Source: Rhodospirillales bacterium
GTDB taxonomy: Bacteria; Pseudomonadota; Alphaproteobacteria; Rhodospirillales; JABHCV01
Direction of reading: 5' to 3'
Assembly: GCA_016776705.1 (NCBI GenBank)
Contig: JADHSW010000070.1
Span: forward strand, 1-13,018
Length of the DNA: 13,018 nucleotides
Within the stretch, counting starts at the first letter, position 1. Each line of letters begins with the position of its first letter. Below, one piece after another: positions 1 to 7,560 of the stretch. The position numbers were made by a program, and so were the translations under genes. The notes under the pieces are model-generated. The model was not told the origin of the DNA, ran no database searches, and was given only the letters and a program-made list of their open reading frames with translations.

Positions 1-48
1 GGTTTTCCAACTTCAAATGGATACATATTGAATGGACACTATACAAGT

Positions 49-1218
49 ATGAACGAGAAGCCGCCATTTCTGCCCTATGCACGTCAGACGATCGGGGAAG
101 ATGATATCTCCGCTGTAGTCGAAGTGCTGCGCGGTGACATGCTGACAACCGGTCCGACGGTGGAAGCCTTCGAAGCGGCCCTCAGCAAGGTCACCGGAGC
201 TAAACATGCCATTTGCTGTTCCAGCGGCACGGCGGCGCTACACTTGGCGGCTTTGGCCCTTGAGCTCGGTCCCGGTGATAAGGTGGTGGTGCCATCAATT
301 ACATTTCTGGCCACCGCAAACGCTGCGCGCTATGTCGGTGCTGAAGTTGTGTTTGCCGACGTTAATCCGGATACCGGCTTGATGGACGCCGTGCATTTTG
401 AACAGGCAATTGAGCAAGGTGGTGAAAAGATCAAGGCGGTATGGCCGGTCCACTTGGCCGGGCAAAGCCCTGAAATGGTAAAAATCCGAACGATGGCCCA
501 TGCCCGCAATATCATCGTCATCGAGGATGCCTGCCACGCACTCGGATCGACTTACCCCGGCGAGGGTGGCGTCGCAACGATGGTAGGCAGTTGCGCAGAC
601 TCCCATATGGTGGCCTTTTCGTTTCACCCGGTCAAAACCATCGCCATGGGCGAGGGCGGAGCAGTCACCACGAACGACGACAGACTGGCTGAACGGTTGC
701 GCCTGCTACGCTCTCACGGCATGGTTCGCGACCCTGATCGAAAAGAACCCTGGGTCTATAAAATGGCCGAAATGGGATTTAACTACCGAGCCAGTGATAT
801 TCACTGTGCTCTTGGCTTGAGCCAACTGGGGAAGCTGGAAACGTTCTCGGCCAGGCGGCGTGAACTTGTTGCGCTTTACGACAAGGCTATGGCTCCGTTG
901 TCACCGGTGCTTAAGCCACTGACGCGAATGCCCGGCGATCCGGTCTGGCATTTGTATGTAGCATTGATTGACTTCACGGCGGCTGGTATGGACCGGGCGG
1001 AACTGATGAATAAAATGAGCCAGTCCGGAGTTGGCAGCCAGGTTCATTACATTCCCGTACATAGCCAGCCCTATTACCGGGAAAGATACGGTGATGGCAA
1101 TTTCCCCGGCACCGGTTCTTATTATTCGCGTTGCCTGTCCCTGCCTTTGTTCGCGGGTATGACGGATGAAGATGTCGGGCGTGTCGTTGATGTTGTTTCA
1201 GGATTGCTGTGTACCTAA
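49..1218 (+). CDS. pseC: PseC-type UDP-4-amino-4,6-dideoxy-N-acetyl-beta-L-altrosamine transaminase
   Basis: PLP-dependent aminotransferase of the DegT/DnrJ/EryC1 fold that installs the C4 amino group on the UDP-4-keto-6-deoxy sugar made by PseB, the second step of pseudaminic acid synthesis in the cytoplasm. With the ATG at 49 the protein has 389 residues, normal for PseC. The opening FLPYARQTIGEDDI followed by LTTGP is typical of PseC. Visible sites are SSGTAAL (58-64), the cofactor-binding E159-D160 with H163, and the PLP lysine K196 in FSFHPVKTIAMGEGG. The frame is open from a TTG at 28, but homology style favours the ATG at 49; neither has a clear Shine-Dalgarno sequence, so the start is the uncertain part. 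It overlaps the next gene by 10 bp. A perosamine- or legionaminic-type aminotransferase is a less likely alternative because FHPVKT and the PseH, PseG and PseF neighbours point to the Pse route. Confidence 0.9.
   Translation: MNEKPPFLPYARQTIGEDDISAVVEVLRGDMLTTGPTVEAFEAALSKVTGAKHAICCSSGTAALHLAALALELGPGDKVVVPSITFLATANAARYVGAEVVFADVNPDTGLMDAVHFEQAIEQGGEKIKAVWPVHLAGQSPEMVKIRTMAHARNIIVIEDACHALGSTYPGEGGVATMVGSCADSHMVAFSFHPVKTIAMGEGGAVTTNDDRLAERLRLLRSHGMVRDPDRKEPWVYKMAEMGFNYRASDIHCALGLSQLGKLETFSARRRELVALYDKAMAPLSPVLKPLTRMPGDPVWHLYVALIDFTAAGMDRAELMNKMSQSGVGSQVHYIPVHSQPYYRERYGDGNFPGTGSYYSRCLSLPLFAGMTDEDVGRVVDVVSGLLCT
1200..1203 (+). promoter_or_regulatory. Ribosome binding site of the GNAT gene
   Basis: AGGA lies inside the 3' end of the aminotransferase gene, five bases before the GTG at 1209. 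It decides the start of the acetyltransferase, since there is no ATG at the front of that frame. Confidence 0.55.
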
Positions 1219-1742
1219 ATAAACCTATCAACACGCCCCGCTTAACGTTACGTAGTCTGCAAAAGGATGACGCCGGGGCACCGTATCTAAGCTGGATGCA
1301 GGATGCAGATGTGCTCCGATTTCTTGAGCCCCGCGATGGTGGATACGACCGCCATAGTCTTGAACAATATATTGCCGATATGAATAACAGCGAAAGCAAC
1401 CTTATGCTTGGTCTGGTTCGCAGAGACAGCGGTGCCCATATCGGGAACATTAAACTGGGCGGTATCAATACAGAACACATGGACGGACATATCGGCATTC
1501 TGATTGGCGACAAGACCGCATGGGGGCATGGCTACGCCAGCGAGGCCATTTCAGCCGTGTCTAATCACGCTGCTGACGAACTTGACCTGAAAAGGGTATA
1601 CGCCGGTTGTCATGCCAACAACCCAGGTTCATGGAAGGCCTTTATCAACGCGGGCTTTTCAGAAGAAAAGAGGCAGAAGCAGAGCTGCCAGGTTGACGGC
1701 AAGTGGGTAGATAGTCTGACCATGGGGCGGATACTGCAATGA
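1209..1742 (+). CDS. pseH: PseH-type GNAT N-acetyltransferase
   Basis: RimJ/RimL-like GNAT acetyltransferase of 177 residues. In the Pse pathway PseH transfers acetyl from acetyl-CoA to the 4-amino group of the PseC product. The N-terminal TPRLTLRSLQKDD is the usual opening strand and helix of this family. Acetyl-CoA motif A is WGHGYASEAI (105-114), and the C-terminal NNPGSWKAFINAGF (137-150) is the usual motif B region. It starts with GTG overlapping the aminotransferase stop by 10 bp and ends in an ATGA overlap with the next gene, so it is translated in a coupled series. The position directly after pseC is the reason for the specific name; the sequence alone supports only a GNAT of the RimJ type. 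Legionaminic acid pathways usually use a left-handed beta-helix acetyltransferase instead, so this gene supports the pseudaminic route. Confidence 0.8.
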   Translation: MYLNKPINTPRLTLRSLQKDDAGAPYLSWMQDADVLRFLEPRDGGYDRHSLEQYIADMNNSESNLMLGLVRRDSGAHIGNIKLGGINTEHMDGHIGILIGDKTAWGHGYASEAISAVSNHAADELDLKRVYAGCHANNPGSWKAFINAGFSEEKRQKQSCQVDGKWVDSLTMGRILQ

Positions 1743-3472
1743 CCGGCAATATCTCTGTCGCGACTGTTGCCAGGAAACGCACTCTTTATCTGGGTGTCGT
1801 CGATTCCAATTTTGATATTGAAAATGATATTGCCTCCGGGCCTTATTGTTTTCTCGGTCGTGAAGAACAGGTCCCTGAGTGGCGTTCGCTAAGCTTTGTC
1901 GATGCTTTTAATAACAAGGAACAAATATATTCCAGCCAAAAGGATTTATTGCGGCTGATAAATCATTTGATGCCCGGATTTGCGGCTAAACTTAATGCGC
2001 GTCATGGCTCTGCCTATTCTGTCGATTTTTGGCGCATCATTATTTTCCCATGGGCGCTGGAATTGGCGCAGTCGGTGTGGACACAGTTCAATATGTTCAC
2101 AAAGCTTGTTGCGGAATATAGCAATGAAGCCGTTCAGGTGCCCCTTTATCGCAAAGTCGACCCGTGGCGATTCCACAACGTCTCGAATTTCATGACGGCG
2201 CTTCTGAACGAGTCCGGATTTAATCTTTGGTTTGATTCACAAATTATTGAACGCTTGGCGCCATCAACATGGCATCTTTATGAAGCGGGTACAGTTAAAC
2301 AAGATAAGTCAATTGAAGTTTCCCCGTGGAAACCCGGGCTGGCGCGCCGGATCAAACTTGGGCTCGGCTATGGCGATATTATCGGCACACGATTTGGTGG
2401 GCCATTGCTCGCCGTATTTGCTAATCTTTTGCCCGGCTCGCCATCAAATCATACAATTCAGCCGGAAGACGATTTCAATCCGGACAAAATTTTCCCACGC
2501 TTGTTTCTCGATATTCTGGACGAGATGATGGATGCCACTCAGCCGCAAAGTTATGGCGATGGTTTCCAGGCCCTCGTCCAAAGCGCGGAGCGTTTTTGGA
2601 CCCGTCCGGGTCGTCTTCGCCTCGGCACCCTTGATCTTTGGAATGATGGTGAAAAAATAGTCGCCGCCCTGTCCAAAGAGGCTGGAGAAAAACTGGTTAT
2701 TTGTCAGCACGGCGGTGGCTATGCGACGGCCAAGTTTCATGTTCATACGACCGAATATGAATATCGTAATGGTACATTCATTACATGGGGCTGGTCGGAT
2801 TATGAAGGGAGTGACGGTCGGTTCGTTCCCCTTCCATCACCAGCGTTGGGCAATGTCGCATGGAAGCATCGTGGACATGGTGGACAACTGATATTGGTCG
2901 GCGATCCGATCCGTCTTCGTATGTTGAGGCTGAATGCGGGGCCACTCGCTGGTGGCTGGGTGAAATACTGTGAGGAAAGCCGTGATTTTATAGCCGCTCT
3001 TCCCGACGGTGTTCGCAATCGAACATCATTCCGCCCATACATGGGTACGGCAACCGATATTAGCAGTTCATACATCACAGATGCCTTTCCTGACGTGCCA
3101 CTGATTCAGGATGATTTCCATGAGGCCATGCTCGATGCCAGATTGATCGTGTTACGTGGACCTGGATCAACTCTGAATTATGCGATGGTTGCGGGCACTC
3201 CAACCGTAATTGTCTGGAACCCGGACATGTGGCCGTTGGAGGGAAAAGCAGAATCGATTTTTCAAGATTTTTATGGATGTGGCATTGTGTTTGACGATGC
3301 TGAGGCAGCGGCTCGCCATATCGAGAGCGTCTGGGACGACATTGATGGCTGGTGGCAAAGCGATATGGTGTGTCAGGCCCGGCAACGTTATATCGACAGA
3401 TTCGCTCGTAGTGATCGCTGGTGGTGGTGGCGCTGGGCGGCAGCGCTGATCAAGTTGAGGAACACCGGTTGA
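1739..3472 (+). CDS. LIC12162-family putative transferase
   Basis: A 577-residue protein that resembles the LIC12162 family, putative transferases first defined from Leptospira O-antigen regions. Visible family-like features are the N-terminal RTLYLGVVDSNFD (14-26), the central QHGGGYATAK (323-332), and a GT-B-like C-terminal segment with RGPGSTLNYAMVAGTPTVIV (473-492) followed by an aromatic stretch and a VFDD motif. The latter resembles the nucleotide-sugar-binding half of GT-B glycosyltransferases. No signal peptide or membrane segment is evident, so it probably acts in the cytoplasm. It starts at an ATG in an ATGA overlap with pseH and its stop overlaps the next start by one base. Its place in a CMP-sugar pathway makes transfer of the finished sugar a reasonable guess, but no member's activity is known to me. 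The C-terminus carries WWWWRW (561-566), an unusual tryptophan cluster. Confidence 0.7.
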   Translation: MTGNISVATVARKRTLYLGVVDSNFDIENDIASGPYCFLGREEQVPEWRSLSFVDAFNNKEQIYSSQKDLLRLINHLMPGFAAKLNARHGSAYSVDFWRIIIFPWALELAQSVWTQFNMFTKLVAEYSNEAVQVPLYRKVDPWRFHNVSNFMTALLNESGFNLWFDSQIIERLAPSTWHLYEAGTVKQDKSIEVSPWKPGLARRIKLGLGYGDIIGTRFGGPLLAVFANLLPGSPSNHTIQPEDDFNPDKIFPRLFLDILDEMMDATQPQSYGDGFQALVQSAERFWTRPGRLRLGTLDLWNDGEKIVAALSKEAGEKLVICQHGGGYATAKFHVHTTEYEYRNGTFITWGWSDYEGSDGRFVPLPSPALGNVAWKHRGHGGQLILVGDPIRLRMLRLNAGPLAGGWVKYCEESRDFIAALPDGVRNRTSFRPYMGTATDISSSYITDAFPDVPLIQDDFHEAMLDARLIVLRGPGSTLNYAMVAGTPTVIVWNPDMWPLEGKAESIFQDFYGCGIVFDDAEAAARHIESVWDDIDGWWQSDMVCQARQRYIDRFARSDRWWWWRWAAALIKLRNTG

Positions 3473-4365
3473 TGACTGCGACGGCGCGTCTCGGCCTGGG
3501 TACCGTGCAATTTGGTGTCGATTACGGCGTTGGAAATCGTCACGCCCTAGTAGCGGAAGCAACGGCGGCGGATATTATTACCAGCGCCGCTGAGCAAGCA
3601 ATTGGAGTTCTGGATACGGCCGCTTTTTACGGTAACAGCGAACAGGTGCTGGGCCGCATCGTAAAAAACAGCGATCCGTTTCGCATTGTCACCAAGACAG
3701 CAGTCGTCAAGGGGGATGAAATTGATGATGGTGATCTTGAAAATTTTCAACAAACGTTTTTCCGCTCCCTCGACACGCTGAAGCGTGAACAGGTTTATGG
3801 ACTGCTGGTACACCACGCAGCGGATATATTGAAGCCTGGCGGCGATCGTCTGGTAAAGTTTCTGGAAAGTCAGAAATACGAAGGCAAGACGCTTAAGGCA
3901 GGTATTTCTGTTTATACGGGATTGGAGATAGACGCCGTCCTGGAAAAATTCACACCCGACATCGTGCAGTTGCCAATAAATCTTCTGGACCAGCGGTTAA
4001 TCGAATCGGATCATCTGAAAAAATTGAAAGACAGGGGAGTTGAAATTCACGCCCGCTCAATTTTTCTGCAAGGTGTCTTGTTGCAGGAACCAACGACATT
4101 GCCCGACTATTTCACGCCAATGCGCACAGACCTTGAAAATATTCGCACCGCCGTCATCGGGCAGAAGTTCACTCCGCTTGAAGCTTGTCTCGCATTCGCC
4201 ATGCAATGCGCCGAACTGGACACCATCCTTGTCGGCGTTATGAGCGTGGAGGATTTGCAAGAGATAATTCAGGCGACGGAAGGCATTATCGGTCGTCATT
4301 TTGAAGCAGATGGACTTGCTAGCAATAATGCGGCGCTTGTCGATCCGTCTCATTGGCGGCACTAG
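3472..4365 (+). CDS. Aldo/keto reductase
   Basis: NAD(P)H-dependent aldo/keto reductase, a TIM barrel of 297 residues from the ATG at 3472, which overlaps the previous stop (TGATG). The frame is open further upstream but that stretch lies inside the previous gene. The usual catalytic tetrad can be placed: D48 in LDTAAFYG, Y53, K75 in IVTKTA and H114 or H115 in LLVHHA. The opening LGLGTVQFGVDYGV is typical of the members found in surface-sugar loci. It would reduce a carbonyl or oxidise an alcohol on a sugar or small acid. No such step is required in the standard pseudaminic acid route. It is followed after 14 bases by a class III aminotransferase, so the two may form a dehydrogenase and aminotransferase pair that swaps a hydroxyl for an amino group. 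Substrate unknown. Confidence 0.85.
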   Translation: MTATARLGLGTVQFGVDYGVGNRHALVAEATAADIITSAAEQAIGVLDTAAFYGNSEQVLGRIVKNSDPFRIVTKTAVVKGDEIDDGDLENFQQTFFRSLDTLKREQVYGLLVHHAADILKPGGDRLVKFLESQKYEGKTLKAGISVYTGLEIDAVLEKFTPDIVQLPINLLDQRLIESDHLKKLKDRGVEIHARSIFLQGVLLQEPTTLPDYFTPMRTDLENIRTAVIGQKFTPLEACLAFAMQCAELDTILVGVMSVEDLQEIIQATEGIIGRHFEADGLASNNAALVDPSHWRH

Positions 4366-4379
4366 GAAAGATAGAAGCA

Positions 4380-5663
4380 ATGAAACTGGATAAATCACAA
4401 GCCCTGCTGGAACGCGCCCGCGCCGTCATCCCATCGGCGACGCAGACTTTTTCCAAGGGCCCTAACCAGTGGGTGCGCGGTGTTTCGCCTGCTTATCTGG
4501 AGCGCGGCGAGGGTGCCTGGGTGTGGGATGCGGATGGTAATAAATATCTTGATTACTTGATGGCGTTGGGTCCGGTCATTCTTGGTTACGGCGACAAGGT
4601 GGTGAACGGGGCGATCCAGGATCAACTGGAAAGGGGCCAAGTGTTCAGCCAGATGCATCCCCTGGAGGTCGAAGTCGCAGAAAAGCTTGTCCAATTGATC
4701 CCCTGTGCCGAGATGGTGCGCTTCGCCAAAAATGGATCGGACGCGACCACGGGGGCTATTCGCGCGGCGCGCGCCTATACAAAGCGTGATCATATTGTTT
4801 ATTGCGGCTATCACGGCTGGCATGACTGGTACATCGGTACAACAACGCGCAACGCCGGCGTTCCCAAAGCCGTGCAGGAACTATCGCATAGCTTTACGTA
4901 TAATGACGTTGCCTCCCTGAAGGCCGTATTCGATGCTCACCCAAAAGATATCGCCGCCGTTATCATGGAACCTGTCGGGGTCGAAATGCCAGACGAAGGC
5001 TTTCTTGAGACCGTTCGGGATTTGGCCCACGAAAACGGTTCGCTGTTGATCTTCGACGAGATCATCAATGGGTTCCGGCTCGCCTTTGGCGGCTCACAGG
5101 AAATGCTGGGAGTGACACCGGATCTGGCGACCTTCGGCAAGGCGATGGCTAATGGCATGCCGCTTTCTGCGGTGGTCGGCAGACGCGAGGTTATGGAAAT
5201 ATTCGATGAAATTTTCTTTTCCGGCACTTTTGGGGGCGACGCTGTGGCCCTTGCCGCCTGTAAGGCGACAATCGACGAAATGGAAAAGCGCGATGTAATC
5301 GCCCATATCCGGGAATACGGCAAAAAGCTGAATGATGGTATTCGCACCATGATCGAACAGTATGCACTGAAAGATGCCATCGGCCTTGTCGGTTTCGAGG
5401 CTCGTTCCATCCTGAGCTTCCCCAATGATGATGAGGCCTTAAGCCGTTTGCGCCGCAGTTACTTCATGCAGGAATGCCACAAACGGGGTTTGTTGTTTTT
5501 TGGCGCGCACTTGCCGACCGACGCCCACGGGGAAGAGGAACTCGCTTTCACGCTGAAGGTTTACAGCGAGGTCTTCCCTCTGTTCGCTGCTGCCTATCAG
5601 GGTAATGATTTCGCCGATCGTATGGAAGGCGAGGTCGTTGAGCCGATTTTCAGGAAACCCTGA
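4380..5663 (+). CDS. Class III aminotransferase, glutamate-1-semialdehyde aminomutase-like
   Basis: PLP enzyme of 427 residues in the glutamate-1-semialdehyde 2,1-aminomutase-like branch of class III aminotransferases. The family motifs are intact: KNGSDATTGAIRAAR (117-131) for cofactor phosphate binding, YHGWHDWY (144-151), IFDEIINGFR (224-233) with D226 expected to contact the pyridine nitrogen, and TFGKAMANGMP (251-261) with K254 as Schiff-base lysine. The ATG at 4380 is preferred; an in-frame TTG at 4353 adds nine unlikely residues. It is not expected to be the heme pathway enzyme, because it sits in a sugar operon and lacks heme gene neighbours. Related proteins recur in nonulosonic acid and lipopolysaccharide loci. 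Likely roles are amination of a keto sugar or an amino-acid-like side group, or 1,2-amino migration. It is the second aminotransferase of the locus, of a different fold type from PseC. Confidence 0.85.
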   Translation: MKLDKSQALLERARAVIPSATQTFSKGPNQWVRGVSPAYLERGEGAWVWDADGNKYLDYLMALGPVILGYGDKVVNGAIQDQLERGQVFSQMHPLEVEVAEKLVQLIPCAEMVRFAKNGSDATTGAIRAARAYTKRDHIVYCGYHGWHDWYIGTTTRNAGVPKAVQELSHSFTYNDVASLKAVFDAHPKDIAAVIMEPVGVEMPDEGFLETVRDLAHENGSLLIFDEIINGFRLAFGGSQEMLGVTPDLATFGKAMANGMPLSAVVGRREVMEIFDEIFFSGTFGGDAVALAACKATIDEMEKRDVIAHIREYGKKLNDGIRTMIEQYALKDAIGLVGFEARSILSFPNDDEALSRLRRSYFMQECHKRGLLFFGAHLPTDAHGEEELAFTLKVYSEVFPLFAAAYQGNDFADRMEGEVVEPIFRKP

Positions 5664-5770
5664 AGAAAACAAATTATCTAATTCTGCCCTCGCAGGTGGA
5701 TTTGGGCCTTTAAAGTCGATCTATCAATATTTATGTGTAAGCGGACCATATTGCCGCTGGAGGAATAGCC
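5664..5770 (+). other. 107-bp intergenic gap before the radical SAM gene
   Basis: The longest gap in the window. It is AT-rich in its first two thirds. I see no intrinsic terminator: no GC stem followed by a T run. A short inverted repeat, AGCGG at 5740-5744 and CCGCT at 5754-5758 with a 9-base loop, sits just before the GGAGGA ribosome binding site. An internal promoter is possible here given the length, but no -35/-10 pair is convincing. Confidence 0.4.
5759..5764 (+). promoter_or_regulatory. Strong ribosome binding site of the radical SAM gene
   Basis: GGAGGA six bases before the GTG at 5771. This is the best Shine-Dalgarno match in the window and fixes the GTG start of the downstream gene, which has no overlapping upstream gene to couple with. 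Confidence 0.75.
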
Positions 5771-7486
5771 GTGCTGTCATCTGAAGCGACCAGAAAACTG
5801 ACATCAACATCCAAGAACAAAAGAGTTCTGTTGCTAAATCCGTTTCTGGATCAGTGCGCAGAGCCGACTGTAGCCCATCAGAGTGAAGCCAATGGTCACT
5901 TGTTCGCCGGCACACCGCTTGGCCTTGTGTATATTTATACCTACGCCCGCGAAAAGTTTCCCGATATCGATTTTAAAATGATCGATGGGCAGGTCATGTT
6001 GATCAAGAACGCTGAAAAAGGCATGGAGAACAACTGGGATTTGCTGCTCGACGAGATTGTCCAATACGATCCGCAAATTATTGGTATCAGCGCCTGTTAT
6101 TACAAATCCGCGTATCTGTTCCATGAAACATGCAACCGGATCAAAAAAATTCTCCCGGATATCGTTATAGTCGGCGGTGGAAATTATCCGACCGACGGCA
6201 AAGGAACCATTCTGGATGATGAAGATGTCGACTTCATCGTTTTGTCGGAAGGCGAAGCGCCTTTTGCCGCGCTCGTTGATACCCTGTATGTCGGTGGCGA
6301 TGCGAAGGATGTCGGTGGCATCGGCTTCAAGGATGAAAACGGCGAGTTGGTTCTGACTGAGGAACGTTACAATAGCCATTTCCTGCCGCCTGATGAATTG
6401 ATAATCCCGGACCGCAGCACCCTGCCCATGGATTTTTACGGTAAGGGCCGTAATGTCATTGACCGTCTTGGCATGGGTAAATATCGCTCGCTGGAAATGA
6501 CAGTTTCCAGGGGCTGTCCTTACAAATGTACTTTTTGCAATGCCAAGGGGTTCTGGGGGCAACGCATTCGTTATCGCGATTCACAGTCGGCGCTCGACGA
6601 AATGGAAATTTTGAAAAAAGAATATGGCGCGAACATTATTTTGATCAACGACGATAACTTTCTTCTTAACAAAAAGAAGGTCACTGAAATTGCCAAAGGG
6701 ATCATAGAACGCAAGCTCGATATCAAATGGTTGGCCAATGGCGGTAGTAACGTTCGCGCATTATGCGATGAAGCGTTTCTTGATCTGGTTGTCGAGTCGG
6801 GTTTCCTCTATTTCAATCTGGCGGTCGAAAGCGGGTCCCAACAGACGCTTGATCGAATAAAGAAACCGACCCGGGTTGATGAAATCTGGACCCTGGTCGA
6901 GATGATCCGCAGAAAATATCCACACATGTGGCTGAATGGTTATTTTATTGTTGGATTTCCATTCGAAACCCGCGAGGAAATTATCGATACCCACAAGTTC
7001 AGTATGGATCTGGAGCTGGACTGGTGCACATATTCCCTCTTCAAGCCATTTCCCAATACGGAGCTGTACGACGAATGTGTCGAGATGGGGTTGATTAAGA
7101 ATTTCGACTGGAACTGCGGTTCTAACCACGAGCCGACCGTTATCGACGGACCGGACTGGGACCGCACCTGGCTTTTTGAGACCAACTACGAGAATAATTT
7201 GCGAAGTAATTTTCTTAATAACGTCAACTTGCAAAGAGGCGAAACTGACCCTTACGCATTCGAACAAATTTTAAGGGACTTTGAATACGTCATTTCCATT
7301 ACCGGCAACAACCATGCCTTGGGATTTAGACAGGCGGCTGTCGTCGCTGACAAGCTGGGCCTGACGGAAAAAGCAGAAAATTATCGGGCTAACGAGGCGC
7401 GCGTGTTAGCCAGTGATGATAATTTCGTAAAATGGTATCGGCGATTAGATCTGCCGATAGACCTAAGCGCAGGCCCCTCGGCTTAA
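5771..7486 (+). CDS. Radical SAM protein with N-terminal B12-binding-like domain
   Basis: A 571-residue protein with the layout of the BchE/HpnJ-like radical SAM class. Residues about 17-175 form a Rossmann-like B12-binding domain (RVLLLNPF, PQIIGIS, VIVGGGNYP, VLSEGEAPF). The radical SAM core follows from about 240, with the [4Fe-4S] ligands C249, C253 and C256 in RGCPYKCTFC, then ILINDDNF, AVESGSQQTLDRIKKPT and NGYFIVGFPFETREEI. A C-terminal extension of about 130 residues follows. The classic cobalamin DxHxxG motif is not seen, which is common in this class, so B12 dependence is not proven. Such enzymes catalyse C-methylation, epimerisation, ring changes or dehydrogenation at unreactive carbons, which would mean an unusual modification of the sugar or its side group. 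The GTG start has a strong ribosome binding site. Substrate unknown. Confidence 0.88.
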   Translation: MLSSEATRKLTSTSKNKRVLLLNPFLDQCAEPTVAHQSEANGHLFAGTPLGLVYIYTYAREKFPDIDFKMIDGQVMLIKNAEKGMENNWDLLLDEIVQYDPQIIGISACYYKSAYLFHETCNRIKKILPDIVIVGGGNYPTDGKGTILDDEDVDFIVLSEGEAPFAALVDTLYVGGDAKDVGGIGFKDENGELVLTEERYNSHFLPPDELIIPDRSTLPMDFYGKGRNVIDRLGMGKYRSLEMTVSRGCPYKCTFCNAKGFWGQRIRYRDSQSALDEMEILKKEYGANIILINDDNFLLNKKKVTEIAKGIIERKLDIKWLANGGSNVRALCDEAFLDLVVESGFLYFNLAVESGSQQTLDRIKKPTRVDEIWTLVEMIRRKYPHMWLNGYFIVGFPFETREEIIDTHKFSMDLELDWCTYSLFKPFPNTELYDECVEMGLIKNFDWNCGSNHEPTVIDGPDWDRTWLFETNYENNLRSNFLNNVNLQRGETDPYAFEQILRDFEYVISITGNNHALGFRQAAVVADKLGLTEKAENYRANEARVLASDDNFVKWYRRLDLPIDLSAGPSA

Positions 7487-7532
7487 AAATAATCCAAAGC
7501 GACCCATAGCAAATTAAACCTGAACTGAAAGA

Positions 7533-7552
7533 CGCCGGTCGTCCGGCGGGAG
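7533..7552 (+). promoter_or_regulatory. Small hairpin abutting the ribosome binding site of the synthase gene
   Basis: CGCCGG (7533-7538) and CCGGCG (7543-7548) form a perfect 6-bp stem with a TCGT loop. The right arm runs directly into GGGAG (7548-7552), which lies eight bases before the ATG at 7561. There is no T run, so this is not an intrinsic terminator. It could tune translation of the synthase, or be chance in a GC-rich spot. The rest of the 74-bp gap (7487-7560) shows nothing clear. Confidence 0.4.
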
Positions 7553-7560
7553 CCTCTGTC

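Noticed and set aside
1..48. Possible 3' end of an upstream gene (a short frame ending in TGA at 29-31) and a TTG at 28 in frame with pseC.
   Set aside because: The eight or nine codons give no recognisable pseB ending, and the TTG has no ribosome binding site. A pseB gene just upstream is expected but cannot be shown.
4380..5663. Heme-pathway glutamate-1-semialdehyde aminomutase (HemL).
   Set aside because: The motifs are those of the broad family, but the setting is a sugar operon and the sequence style matches the surface-sugar branch rather than housekeeping HemL.
5664..5770. Terminator and promoter between the aminotransferase and radical SAM genes.
   Set aside because: No GC-rich stem with a following T run, and no clear -35/-10 pair. 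A promoter cannot be excluded but is not supported.
5834..6562. 242-codon open frame on the - strand.
   Set aside because: Antisense to the radical SAM gene, with no recognisable domain. Similar - strand frames at 8160-8933 and 12151-12816 were rejected for the same reason.
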